Assembly (NCBI GenBank): GCA_932294295.1
Contig: OW028573.1
Location: forward strand, 66,069,829-66,133,828
Length of the DNA stretch: 64,000 nucleotides
Direction of reading: 5' to 3'
Source: Alitta virens
Lineage: Eukaryota; Annelida; Polychaeta; Phyllodocida; Nereididae
The notes beneath the pieces are model-generated. The model did no database searches. It had not been told where the DNA came from and saw only the letters and a list, made by a program, of their open reading frames with translations. This document shows, one piece after another, positions 38,521 to 48,330 of the stretch (position 1 is its first letter; every line of letters begins with the position of its first letter). A program made the position numbers and the translations under genes.

Positions 38521-41500
38521 CTGCAAGTCCCCTGTCCACAGGACAGGGTTACAACGTTGTACATGAAAAAAATATGGCCTTTTAATAAACGTTTGCCACA
38601 CAAAATACACCTGCTCTAGGTTTAGACGTACCTCTTTTCTATTATGTCGCACTCAGATATGGTTGATTTCTTCCAATTTTTATTTATTTTTTTGCCATTT
38701 TCGAATTCACGTTTTGTTGATAATACATAACAGCATGGCCACCTAGTTCTGCCAAAACTCACAAGAGGGCTCCGGCGACGTTTCAACGCCCCTAGTGGAT
38801 AATATATATATATATATATATATCGTTTTATTGACAAGCCTTGATATCAGGAATTGATACATGTGTCATACAACATTACAAAACAAACAAATATACAACA
38901 TAACAAAAACAAGTCTAGTGTCTACATCTACTATATATACAATCTATAATCTACTAGTATTTCTAAATATTTACTTGATAAACGCAAGTCGGTTCCAGTT
39001 TTGTTTACATATACATACATGAATATAAAAATGAGAGTTAATACTGTACAGGTCAATACTTCAAGTGGGTAATACTGTAATGATTTCAAAACAAATTTGA
39101 ATAAAAAGTCAGTTTGAAATGGCAAAAGAAGGTGTCCATGGGTTGGGTCAGTGGGTGGGGTCTTCAGAGCAGCATTGCGCTGACCTCTGAAACGGCGAAA
39201 GGGGGTGTCCATGGGCTGGGTCAATGAGTGGGATCTTCAGAGCAACATTGCGCTGACCTCTGAGATTGTCATAATGGGGTGTTTGAATTGAAAGGTGACC
39301 TGTCTAGTGGAAGGGGGGCACCAATACTGAATTAACATTATGAAAAAACTCTATTTAGAAAGTTGCCTAATGTCTTTAGCACTTCTGAATTCTTACATGA
39401 CAATAGGGCTTGGAATTGTTGAGATTTGTCTAGCTCATGAAAATTAGGTATACTTTCTGTTGCTATATTAAGTAATTCTAGCCTTGGTATTTCATTTTTA
39501 TTACATGTCAGTAAGCAGTGAGATTCATCTTCTATTTCACCACTGTCACAATATTCACATATTCTCTCATGCAAAGGAATTTTTGGGGATTCATGTCTAC
39601 CAGTTTCAATTTTAAGATTGTGGGAGCTAACTCTGAATCTTGCTATATTACTGTATGTTTTTTTTGGGGCAGATTTAATAGTAGGTATGGCTCAATGCAG
39701 TAGCTGGTTTTAAATGTTTTATAGGTCCTAAGTTTAGGTTGGGCGTTTGTGTCATTTATTTCATGAAGAATACTATCCTTTTCATTGTCATAAAGTACTA
39801 GTTTTATCTTAATAAGATTAAATAATAAGATTAAAGCCCCAGTCACACTAGCCGGTTTTGCCGTAGTGAACCCGTAGTATTACGCAATTGTTACGCAACG
39901 CGCTACCCGGCTCCAACCCAGCGGCTACAAAACGGCTACTCGTGGATACCCGGCGATACCCGCCAAGCACCGTGGGACCCGTGGCCAAGCCGGGAGTTTT
40001 GGGCCCGGTAGCCGCAAGCATGGCACAATCGTGGAAATCTCCCAGGTGTCCAAAAAATGAAAAATACCCGTGGAAGCCGGCGGGTGACCAGTTCTAAACA
40101 ACCAACAACTACGGCACTTCTGAACCAAAAAAATTATGTCTTCTTTGCTAAATATTAGTAACCCTGACACCACCACACTTAAGTTAATTGCAACTTTGTT
40201 TGCAAAAGAAATATGAAAACTTTATTAAACCAAAAAAAAACAAATATGGCATTTCTGAACACGAAAAAACTACGGCACTTCTGAACAACCAACAACTTTG
40301 GCACTTCTGAACCAAAAAAAAAAATACAAATTTCTGAACAAGTACTACAATGATCAAGAGCAACAGATGCAGCCCCTATTTATTCATTTTTGACAAATTC
40401 CAGGAGAGAGCCGCCGGGCTACCCGTGGAAGCCGGCGGGTAACCCGTAGAAGCCGGCGGGTAACCCGTGGAAGCGGGCGGGTAACCCGTAGAACCTGGCG
40501 GGTGCTGCCCCGCCCCTTTTTGCCGCCAGAATCCATCGCCAACACAGCGAAAAAGCTGTTACATAACCGTTACGTCACTCTCCGGTTCACTAGGCTAAAA
40601 CAGCTATGTGTGACTGGGGCTTTACAAGGAATAGCACTGCCAAGTCCTTAGTTCTGTCAGTTTGACATTTACAATACATTAAAATAACATCCACATGATT
40701 TCAATTCAATAATACGCAATTGAGCAAAGTATTCACTATTTAACAGCTTTTAACGTCAACAAGTCTGAACATACACAGTGGCGCCACATTGTGTCAATGA
40801 CGTCCACAGGGGGATTTTTCCAACGCCTCGCTTTCATTCTGACACAGGGAATTAGTCGTGAATGGCAAAAGCATAAACAAGCAAATGTAAATGTTTGAAA
40901 ATGCTCTTTTAACGACGTTTCTAATGACTTTTTCTTGAATATGTGAGTGCAATGCAATAGTAAATAAAGTAGTCCTCATGCGAAAACGATGAAACGAGGT
41001 ATGTAACAGTATAAAAATTCCAAGAATTTCTATAGAAGCCGTTCCGACCCTACTCATGCAATGTAGGTTGGTTCTGGTAATAGTAGTGGTGTAGCAGTAG
41101 TAGTAGTAAATTGAGATTAACTGCGTGTTATAACCACCAAAGGGACATTCACGTCAGGAGTTGTAAGAGGAAAGGATGGTTCGAAATTTTTTATAGGGCA
41201 CAAGTCGGGTAATTACCTATACGATAATAAAATAATTCAAGGAGGCAACATCAATTTATATCTATCCTTGAGGCTTTCAAATTTGACTTGCCCATCACAA
41301 TAATTCAAATTTTTAGTCATCACAGTGCATAAGGCGAGAAACCTAATGTTTTAACTGATACAACTCGCGAGATCTGGGACATATGTTATGAAATTTGTAA
41401 CATAAATATCAACAACGTTTCACGTTTATTTCAGGCCACTTCCACTACACGTGAAAGTTTTGAATGTGGAAATTATCCTAATTGGTATAGTTGGAGGTAT

Positions 41501-41594
41501 AGCATCTACATACTCAGCCATCTTGGAACTGACTTCTAAAAACACATTCGTGCCTCCCTGCTATGTCAATATGGCAGCTGCAGAAGGTCATTGA
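33928..41594 (+). CDS. AAAP-family (Aa_trans, SLC32/36/38-like) amino-acid transporter, eight exons, 459 aa
   Basis: Exons: 33928-34032, 34956-35061, 35804-35972, 36562-36765, 37291-37529, 37701-37907, 38068-38257 and 41435-41594 (stop TGA). All introns are GT-AG and all phases agree, giving 1380 coding bases. After an acidic 35-residue N-terminus comes the AAAP hallmark TM1 (GEMAGSGLLALPKAVANA), then WIGLPLIVICGILAGYNG (TM2). Further helices include [55 protein letters not shown] and GPILDLIGGSTVAFLTFVAPPLFYLKF; I count about eleven membrane segments, as usual for the family. Members move neutral or other amino acids across plasma or organelle membranes, often with protons; the substrate here is unknown. 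The start is the first ATG with acidic follow-on sequence. Introns 1, 2 and 4 hold MITEs, and intron 7 holds a LINE and a GC-rich element. Confidence 0.92.
34061..34160. mobile_element. ACATGGCCA palindromic MITE, copy 1 (transporter intron 1)
   Basis: The ends TACATGGCCAAATGTGCCA and TGACACATTTGGCCATGTA are inverted repeats with TA at each boundary. The interior has GCATGGTTTTTGCCT and TTTATCCTTCTCATG, shared with 61071-61214. Confidence 0.8.
34350..34480 (-). repeat. Family U interspersed repeat copy (transporter intron 1)
   Basis: Has GCTCATATATGACCAACTGCCAGAG, GATAAGGTTTGG, CACACCATGCTACA and GCCTCGGCATAGACACCGAG then TACAAGGCACCTCC, in the order seen in the other copies. Confidence 0.65.
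34511..34803 (+). mobile_element. TACAGTTAG-type MITE, copy 4 (transporter intron 1)
   Basis: AGTAAGTTTCATAAAATATGG, GGTCGACTCTAGACAGCTG, AGCAACCTATTCCTGGC, TTTGAGTAGCCACC and CAGACAGTTCCGTTTAGTGG are the family blocks in order; the right end is worn (AAAAATGAAACTG). Confidence 0.85.
34812..34897 (-). mobile_element. tRNA-derived SINE-like fragment (transporter intron 1)
   Basis: On the minus strand TGGCCTGATGG (34884-34894) resembles a polymerase III A box and AGGTTTAATAC (34826-34836) a B box, about 48 bases apart, as in tRNA-derived SINE heads. It lies directly beside MITE copy 4. It does not fold as an intact tRNA gene. Confidence 0.45.
35160..35579 (+). mobile_element. TACAGTTAG-type MITE, copy 5, full length (transporter intron 2)
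   Basis: Both ends are intact: TACAGTTAGTTTCATAAAA at the left and TTTAATAAAACTAACTGTA at the right. TA at both boundaries fits a TA target duplication as in Tc1/mariner-type elements. At about 420 bp this is one of two full-length copies. Confidence 0.9.
35619..35706 (+). repeat. 18-bp minisatellite just before transporter exon 3
   Basis: About five units of GGCAGGTTTGACTGTTAG (variants GCGC and TTGGACTG). It sits about 100 bp upstream of the exon 3 acceptor and could have been mistaken for coding sequence because its length is a multiple of three. Confidence 0.85.
35995..36345. mobile_element. Inverted pair of family U repeats (transporter intron 3)
   Basis: A forward copy (AGTGTCTATGCTAGGG, GACCCCACCCAGGGG, CCTTATCATCTCATCATGAG, GGTCATATAAGCTGACTAAGC) is followed by a reverse copy (ATATGACAACCTGCCAGAGG, ATCATGTTACACATTTG, ACACTGAGTACAAGGC), producing a palindromic block of about 350 bp. 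Confidence 0.65.
36783..37182 (-). mobile_element. TACAGTTAG-type MITE, copy 6, full length (transporter intron 4)
   Basis: It begins TACAGTTAGTTTCATTAAAA and ends TTTTATGAAACTAACTGTA, both with flanking TA, in the orientation opposite to copy 5. The core blocks (GCCACTAAACGGAATTGTCTGG, GCTACTCAAAGCC, AGAGTCGACCATA) match the family. Confidence 0.9.
38293..38362 (+). repeat. AGT trinucleotide microsatellite, part 1
   Basis: AGT/AGC/ACT units; interrupted by the 119-bp MITE and resuming on its other side at 38482. Confidence 0.9.
38363..38481. mobile_element. CCCAGATAGCAT-type MITE, copy 1, inserted in the AGT microsatellite
   Basis: CCCAGAAAGCATTCTAAAT at the left and ATTTGGAATGCTATCAGGG-like sequence at the right are inverted. 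The same AGT repeat flanks both sides, so the insertion site is clear. The interior is rich in ATCG words (GCCAGCATCG, CCAACATCGCGCC). Confidence 0.85.
38482..38520 (+). repeat. AGT trinucleotide microsatellite, part 2
   Basis: Twelve or so TAG/AGT units continuing the array at 38293-38362. Confidence 0.9.
38800..38823. repeat. TA dinucleotide microsatellite
   Basis: Uninterrupted TA run of about 24 bases before CGTTTTATTGACAAG. Confidence 0.85.
38930..39834 (-). mobile_element. 3' part of a second LINE (transporter intron 7)
   Basis: On the minus strand 39846-39643 encodes ...KLVLYDNEKDSILHEINDTN and PKLRTYKTFKTSYCIEPYLL. After a frame break, 39650-39338 continues RFRVSSHNLKIETGRHESPK then ERICEYCDSGEIEDESHCLLTC, a CxxC...HxxxxC zinc-binding tail seen at the C-terminus of many LINE reverse transcriptases. 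A putative 3' UTR follows with a 73-bp direct duplication at 39131-39266. The 5' side is cut by the GC-rich element at 39835. Confidence 0.8.
39131..39266 (+). repeat. 73-bp direct duplication
   Basis: Two copies of a block beginning GGTGTCCATGGG and containing CTTCAGAGCA then ACATTGCGCTGACCTCTGA, at 39131 and 39204; probably in the LINE 3' UTR. Confidence 0.85.
39835..40621. mobile_element. GC-rich short relative of the 42.7-45.0 kb foldback element
   Basis: Left end AGCCCCAGTCACACTAGCCG then GTTTTGCCGTAGTGAACCCG; right end CTGTGTGACTGGGGCT-type inverted terminus (CAGCTATGTGTGACTGGGGC). TTA lies on both sides if a one-base slip is allowed. Interior has tandem 21-bp units built on ACCCGTAGAAGCCGGCGGGT (40415-40505). 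No open frame is credible. It adjoins the LINE ORF, whose other side may continue past 40625. Confidence 0.75.
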
Positions 41595-41775
41595 CGACCA
41601 AAAGAGACTTTAAGAAAAGTACTATTTAACTTCGAGGCAATAATGTGGTATAGCCTTGTAACTGGACTTAATTAACTCCTATATATATTAATGCAAATAT
41701 GACCTTTATTTTTTTTCTCATGGTATTTTCGTTTTGTTTTTCTTTTATATGGCATATGTAAATACTACAGTGTAT

Positions 41776-41781
41776 AATAAA
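41776..41781 (+). terminator. Polyadenylation signal of the transporter gene
   Basis: AATAAA 182 bases after the stop codon at 41594, followed by an A-run. Confidence 0.7.
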
Positions 41782-41956
41782 TGTGAAAAAAAAAAATTCA
41801 AGTTTGTAAAACTGTGTATTTATTTTTAAGATTTCAGGTATTGATTGCTAGATAGGTTTTTTTAACACAATTTAAAAACTAAAGTTATTTTATTACAGTG
41901 TACATGTATATGAACATAATATATGATTCTATCATAGGAGTAGCAAGGACAAAGTA

Positions 41957-41975
41957 TTTTTTTTTTTTTTTTTTT
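41957..41975 (+). repeat. Poly-T run
   Basis: Nineteen or so consecutive Ts, possibly the reversed tail of a retroposed fragment. Confidence 0.8.
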
Positions 41976-42210
41976 AACCATGCCGCTATTTTTACATGCA
42001 CATACTGTGTTAAGAATCTGTCATCATTTTGTCTTTACACAGTTTACAAACTTTCTGAAGCATCAAGCATTTAGAGACATTATTTTGGTTGCAGAGGCTT
42101 CAAATCCTGCTTACACTCAGTCAAATATAGTATGACTGAAGATGAAGTGATGAAACACACTGATTGATGGGAAGTGCATACTTATTGAGCCTCACTGCAT
42201 TTATGTAATA

Positions 42211-42308
42211 CCCAGATAGCATTCCAAATCGTATCGACGTCGGCGCGATGTCAGAGACGTCAAAACAATGTAGAAACGACGCTGGCCCGACTTGGAGTGC
42301 TATCTTGG
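42211..42308. mobile_element. CCCAGATAGCAT-type MITE, copy 2
   Basis: CCCAGATAGCATTCCAAATCG and GACTTGGAGTGCTATCTTGG are the inverted ends; TA borders both. The core contains GACGTCGGCGCGATGTC. Confidence 0.85.
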
Positions 42309-42879
42309 TAAGTTTGTACTTCTGAAGGTTTTCTTGGGCATTAATTATTGATAAATATATCCAAAAAATTTTGGCAGAAGTACTTATTCAGGGTGATGAA
42401 CTTACAATAGATCGGACCGATTCCAATTGAGATACCCTGCCAGCCAAAGCTTGGCAGAAATTATTAACCTGTAGGACAGTTTGGAAAGTCGATTTTCTTT
42501 TTCTTTTTCTTCTCCTCCACCATGGGACAATTTGAAAGTTTCATGTTTGCTCTGATCATATCATGATCTTAGCTTGGCACCAAATGACTTGAGGTAAATC
42601 CCAAAGTTTCATGTTAACAATATTTTGGGATCCCTGATCAACTGGAACTCCTTTTTATTGTGCTTGGAATATCTTTATTATCACATGATTATAGAAAACT
42701 TAAGCCCCTGTCACACGGGCCGGTTTTGCCGTAGTGAACCCGTAGTATTACGTAATAGTTATGTAACAGCTCTTTCCGCCGGTTTGGCGACAGGTTCTGT
42801 CGGCAAAAAGGGGCGGGGCAGCACCCGCCGGGTTACCCGCCGGGTGCTACGGGTTACCCGCCGGGTTACCCGCCGACTG

Positions 42880-42995
42880 CCACGGGTGCCTCGGCGGGTT
42901 CTACGGGTACCTCGGCGGGTTCTACGGGTGCCTCGGCGGGTTCTACGGGTACCTCGGCGGGTTCTACGGGTGACTCGGCGGGTTCTACGGGTTAT
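42880..42995 (+). repeat. 21-bp GC-rich tandem repeat
   Basis: About five units of CCTCGGCGGGTTCTACGGGT plus one base (G or A). The open frame (PRRVLRV repeated) is an artefact of the unit length. Confidence 0.9.
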
Positions 42996-43009
42996 CGTTA
43001 AATAGAACT

Positions 43010-43460
43010 AAATTGTAGTATAGTTTATACTGATTCCATACCTGTTTTCGGATCGAAAATATACCAAATATTAAGCGAGTTATTCGTCTGAGAAGGTAGC
43101 TAGGTTGGCGGAGGCAATTAGTGGTGCTCTCGCAGACGTCCGCGCCGGAACTGTATCAATGCTGAGCGCTTCTTTAAAAGGCTGCTACCCTAATATTAGT
43201 CCGATTTTCGTCAAATAAAGACTGGATTGTAGTATAATTCATACTGACTCCATAGGTGTTTTCGGATTGAAAATAGACCAAATATTAAGCGAGATATTCG
43301 TCTGAGAAGGCGGTTGTCTGGTGGCGGCTGCTGCTCCATTAATATTAATCTGATTTGCGTCAAATAAATATTGAATTATAGAAGAGTTCATACTTATTTC
43401 ACACAGAATTTCAGATTGAACATAGACCAAATATTAAGCGTGATATTCGTCAGAGAAGGC
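43010..43460 (+). repeat. Three diverged direct repeats of about 100-125 bp inside the foldback element
   Basis: Each contains ATTGTAGTATA or a variant, TCATACTGA, TTTTCGGATTGAAAATA, GACCAAATATTAAGCG and ATTCGTCTGAGAAGG; starts near 43015, 43215 and 43370. A reversed partial copy lies at about 44190-44310. Confidence 0.75.
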
Positions 43461-45429
43461 AGCAAGGTGCTCTGTGTATGTTCATGACTTGCATGGTGTG
43501 GTCAATATTTTTTACCATTATATATACATTGTTTGGATGAGCTTTATTGCAATTAATTTCTACTCATTCTGCCAACTGGCCAATGGGAAGGACTTTTCCT
43601 TTGGTTTTGTAAAGTCAATTAACCTATATATGTAATAGCAATCTGCCTTGACCGTTATGTCAATTGCTATTAGCATTTTGAATAATACAAAGAATGGGGT
43701 AAGTCATGCTTTTTCATCATTGATCACAAGCATTAATTGAAGTTCTGAATTTCAACTGATTCCTGTTTATTATGCATATTAAAGAGGGAGATTGTTTTGA
43801 TCATGGATGGAACATGCAATTTAAAATATTAATTCCAGTTGGATTATTTTCAGAAACAACAACGAAATATTGATAATTTATATAAACTAGAGTATATCTA
43901 TCTATAGATAGTTATTATAGCTCCATAGACATCTTTATCAAGTCGGAATTTTATTGGCAACAGGCAAACATTGTTTTATTTTCGTTTTTTATTGATTAGG
44001 AATCAATGAATTATTGATAGTAACATATTTTTAGGTGAAGATCTTATAACTATCTGTCTACTACATATCTATACTCTATGAGATATTACTAACTTTATTA
44101 ACAAGAATATTCTTGTTTGTGCCTAGTATACTCCATTAATTTTCCCCACCTTAACTATCATATAAATTCTACACATTTCCCTGAATAATTCAGTCTTTAT
44201 TAGACGAAAATCGAATATATAGATAGACAGATAGTTTAGAGAGACAGATAGATTTATATGCTTATTAAATAATATAGAATATCTAGCTTAATATTTGGTC
44301 CATAAAAGATAGAAAATAAAATCACAGATCAAATCACAAATACTAATTACAATATCAATATTAGATTTAAATTTTACAAAAATATACACAAAAAGATAAG
44401 AATGTTCACATGTATAAAAAAAATATCATTGCCTGGTAATTACAATACAATACATTGTTTTTGATTAATGAAAGCAATGACATCTTTTTGTAATTGTGAA
44501 TGACAATCAAGACAATGTCATATTACTGTGTCATCTTTGAACAAACTATGAAATGACAGGTCAAAGAACCCCAATTTAGGCAATTAGGCAATTGACACAT
44601 GTATTGAGCATTTGCTGTATTCTCTACACCCATTCTTTATATCATTCAAAATGCTAATAGCAATTGACATAACGGTCATGGCAGTTGGCAGAATGAGTAG
44701 AAATGAATTGCAATAAAGCTCATCCAAACAATGTATATATATCATGGTCAAAAATATTGACCACACCATTCAAGTCATGACCATACACAGAGCACCGGGG
44801 CCGGGTTTCGCGGCTTGGCCAAGGGTCCCACGGGTGCTTGCCGGGTATCCCCGGGTATCCACGGGTGGTCGTATTGGGACCGCCGGCTTGGAGCCGGGTA
44901 GCGATTTTCGCAACTATTACGTAATACTACGGGTTCACTACGGCACAACCGGCCCGTGTGACAGGGGCTTTAGAAACATTTATTTATTTTTTTATTCTGG
45001 GCTAACATTTGAGGAGCCACCTTTACAATAGCTTAGTACGACAAGGAGGAAGAGCCCACGAATTTTAGTAAGGCGGTCAGTGGAGCTTTTACTTGTAAGT
45101 TAACAATAATTAATATTCATGCATAGAAAAAAAAATAAGAGAACTGGTTCATCATCTACCAGGTTTGCTACCAAAGTATACATGCCTGACAAATCAGTGA
45201 AAACCAACTTTCTACAGTGAATACCACCAGGTGGCCTTCAGGTTACCGTGGAGACTGGGGACACCACCTAGCTTTAACTTTTGTCATCAGGGATCTGGTA
45301 TGACTTCACCATAAACATAGTATATCAAATGTTTTTCTTTTTAAAGAATACACACTAAGCTCAGGTGTATTTGACCGTGTGTTTATACTTTCTCTAATTC
45401 TAATTCTAATTTTACAATTGCCTTCATGG

Positions 45430-45873
45430 TTCAACTCAACAGAACTTTTCTTGTTGGACTGATGTTATTTGCCTCTTGATTAATCAGTTCCTCAATTTGA
45501 TGCCTTTTGGAGACTCCATTTCAGCCTCTTTGACATTTTTGGCACCACCTTTGGTATTTTTGTAAGCTGAAAAGATGTATCATGATATATATTTTGAACA
45601 GAAGAACGTGTTGGTATAGAAAATAATACCAATGAAGAGTTCATAAGTATAGTTACATTATATATATATTCGATTGGACCACTTATAATACAACCAGTCA
45701 TTCTTTTTCATACCACTTCCTGTTCGAGAAATCGAAAGTTGGAATGTTGTGATCATCATTATTGGAATATTTTTGTGGGATTGCATGAAAACACAGAGCA
45801 ATTTCGAAACTGACTGCTAAATACATCTGTGCCTCCTTGCTATGTCAATATTATGGCAACACAATATCATTGA
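45430..45873 (+). pseudogene. Decayed copy of the last two exons of the amino-acid transporter
   Basis: Bases 45433-45585 align by eye with transporter exon 7: TTCTTGTTGGACTGATGTTATT, then CTCTTTGACATTTTTGGCACC and ACCTTTGGTATTTTTGTAAG, with a 12-base loss near the start and several stops. Bases 45710-45873 align with exon 8: GTGATCATCATTATTGGAATA, then CTGACTGCTAAATACATCTG, TGCCTCCTTGCTATGTCAATA and a final ATCATTGACC. About 125 bases of remnant intron separate them. Order, spacing and the presence of an intron point to a DNA-level duplication rather than retroposition. The intact paralogue ends 3.8 kb upstream. Confidence 0.8.
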
Positions 45874-46238
45874 CCTTCACATCAACATACCTTAATTTCC
45901 TAGCAAATAGAAATCAATTAGATGTTTTTATTCTTCAGTCAATCGTGGACATAATCAAGCAGGCAAAGCCAATGTATGGACTTCCTTTTTTAAGGCAGGC
46001 TTGTCTAGACAAACAATATCGATCTAATTTTGAAGCAAAAAGTTTTTCTGTGCATAAAAAGAAATATTGACAATTCCAGTACTTTGTTGTACTTGTATAA
46101 ATAGATTCAGTCAAGTTATCCTAATACTTCCCCCTTGATGTAATTTTGCTTCCTTTTACTTCTTGAATGAAGATGCACAAGAGCAGATTCTGCATTGCAT
46201 TCTAGTTCATTACATTAAAATGTTACAGTGTATCTGTA

Positions 46239-47183
46239 GGGGAAAGTAAGGAGAACTGGGCAGTAAGGAGAACTGGGCAGTAAGGAGAACTGGGCAGTAA
46301 GGAGAACTGGGCAGTAATGAGAACTGGGCCAGGCTCCCTACAGCTGAAAGTAATATAGGTATTACCTAGAAATTCAGTCACACGACTCCCGGGTGATCCT
46401 AAACTCATGTTTAAAAGCAGAAAAATGTTAGTTCTTGTGCTGAGAAAAATATCAGTAAGTAAAATTTCCACAGTGTATATTATTATTCAGAGTACAATCC
46501 GGTAAATGCCATATTATTCTTGCCATGTGGAAAAATATGGTTGCCATTTCTTTAAACGACTATTTTGATAAGGAAATTACAAACCAACTGGCTTTCAAAA
46601 GTATGCTTAGACACCAGCTTACACAGAGAAATGAAAAAGAAACTCATAATCTTAACTGAGTCATATTATAATATCTTACACTTTCAGTTTTTGAACTATT
46701 AAAGCAAATTAAGCAGAAATATTTCCTCTACATTAAATAATTAGTCTAATGTCTACATGACCGTGATATCCTGTTGTTTTACAGCTAAACTTAGGATATA
46801 TTAAATATTGCATTTTTTTATTGTTACATAAAAATCTTTAAATGTTGTAAACCTTCCAATGGAGCTTTTATCAGATATACAGAATAATGTCAAGATGATA
46901 AATTTAACCATCAAAGCTGTATTTATACTGAAATGAATGCAAATTAAAAAAAAAATTATGTTGGCCTTATTGCAAGCTCAAGTTTTCATATCAAAGCTCT
47001 GTTCTTTCAATGCAATCATGTTTGTTGATAATTCTTTATGAGGGAGAATTCTCCAAAAAGGCACCTGGCATTATTAGAGGAATATTTATGGTATAATTTA
47101 GAAAGAAAAAATATGACTTTGCTTCATTATTGGGGTCAGCAAAATTAAATTGTGAAAAACGCCCAGTTCTCCTTACTTTTCCC
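46239..47183. mobile_element. 945-bp element with GGGGAAAGTAAGGAGAAC inverted ends
   Basis: The left end GGGGAAAGTAAGGAGAACTG pairs with CAGTTCTCCTTACTTTTCCC at 47164-47183. The left terminus is followed by about five tandem 17-bp units containing AGTAAGGAGAACTGGGC (46246-46330). The interior is AT-rich and non-coding. No clear target duplication is seen. Confidence 0.65.
46246..46330 (+). repeat. 17-bp tandem repeat
   Basis: Five units of AGTAAGGAGAACTGGGC; the unit itself is the sub-terminal part of the element's inverted end. Confidence 0.9.
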
Positions 47184-47190
47184 TTATTGC

Positions 47191-47328
47191 CCCAAGATAG
47201 CATGCAACATCGGCTAGACGTCAGCCTGATGTCGGACCAACATCGGACAAACTTATTGCTCCAAGACATCGGCTAGCCTTCAGCCTGACGTCGGACCAAC
47301 ATCGGGCTGACGTAGCATGTTATCAGGG
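47191..47328. mobile_element. CCCAGATAGCAT-type MITE, copy 3
   Basis: Left CCCAAGATAGCATGCAACATC, right CGTAGCATGTTATCAGGG; the inside is an imperfect direct duplication of CATCGGCTAG...CAGCCTGACGTCGGACCAACATCGG words. It immediately abuts the 945-bp element. Confidence 0.75.
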
Positions 47329-47624
47329 AGTTATATTTCTTATAATTGTCCTAATCTGAAGTTACATAAAATACAAGGTGTGGCTTTTTTTCTTTGAACA
47401 GGAAGATTTTCAACAAAATCTATGCAAACTTTACATGATATACAAATAAAACGTGCTAGGGCTGTGTCTGGTGAATCATGCTCTTGATCAAATGTTGTCC
47501 TTTGGTCTTTCAGCACTCGGCAATCATAAAACTTGAAAATTAACTTTACCCTGGAAAAAATCCCCCTTAATACATTTGCCAATATTTTGCCTTAAAATCA
47601 CCATGTTATTGGCTTGAATTTTGG

Positions 47625-47735
47625 TAACCATATGACCAGCAGCCAGAGTCAGACATAATGAGATGAGTTGAAATTACACCTTGGGTACTGGGTGAGGTCT
47701 CTGACTCGCCCCAGCATATAGACAGTACCTAAGGC
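47625..47735 (-). repeat. Family U interspersed repeat copy
   Basis: CATATGACCAGCAGCCAGAG, CAGACATAATGAGATGAG, then CCCCAGCATATAGACAGTACC and AAGGCCTTC. Confidence 0.55.
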
Positions 47736-48209
47736 CTTCTTTTTTACTGCTAATTTATCTTCCACAATAAAGAGTATCCGCTGAGATTAATGCGAATGAT
47801 ATCCAGATATTAATTAAGCTAATTTTAGCAAACCTGAAACACTTTTGAGAGGCTTCTAATTTCTCTACCTCTTAAACTAGGCCCTGTGTTCGTCTTCTTG
47901 ATCCATACCACAAGTCTGGCTTCAAAATTACATAATACACAATCCATCTCCCCTGTGCCGTCTAGATTTCACATTTCCTATTCCTAACCACTCTATATGG
48001 GGGACTAGACTTGATGAATTGGCCAAAGACTTTGTATCCAGGTTTTTTTGCTGGAAACCCAGGGGCCCTCAATCACACCCGGAAGCTTTCCAGCTCAGAT
48101 TAAACCTCTTTCAAATGCACCAGAAATAGCCCAAAAGACAACAACAAAAAACGAACAATGAAGACAACACAGATGAAGCCACTCTGATTTTTCCATCAAC
48201 GCCAAGATG

Positions 48210-48330
48210 TACAAAGTGTCTATGCTGGGCCAAGCAAAAAAACCCACCCAAGGGGTAAACATGTAATATTATTATCTCTTCATTGGGTCAGCCCATGGCA
48301 GTTGGCCATATAGGCTGTCTTTGCTTCAGA
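48210..48330 (+). repeat. Family U interspersed repeat copy
   Basis: AAAGTGTCTATGCTGGGCCAAG, ACCCACCCAAGGGGTAAAC, CATGGCAGTTGGCCATATAGGC in the family order. Confidence 0.55.

Larger units (their letters stand above)
42703..44969. mobile_element. Second foldback-like element, GC-rich termini, 2.27 kb
   Basis: The left end reads AGCCCCTGTCACACGGGCCG, then GTTTTGCCGTAGTGAACCCG and TAGTATTACGTAATAGTT. The right end (44910-44969) is its near-perfect reverse complement, giving termini of about 60 bp, with TTA on both outer sides. Inside are five to six 21-bp tandem units (42880-42995) and three larger direct repeats (43010-43460). A second inverted pair follows: GTGCTCTGTGTATGTTCATG..GGTGTGGTCAATA at 43468-43510 with CATTTTGAATAATACAAAGAATGGGG to 43697, matched in reverse at 44627-44795. 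The central 0.9 kb has no transposase. Confidence 0.8.

Noticed and set aside
42625..43005. 126-codon frame rich in RRVLRVP
   Set aside because: Runs through the 21-bp GC-rich tandem repeat; no domain and no splice context.
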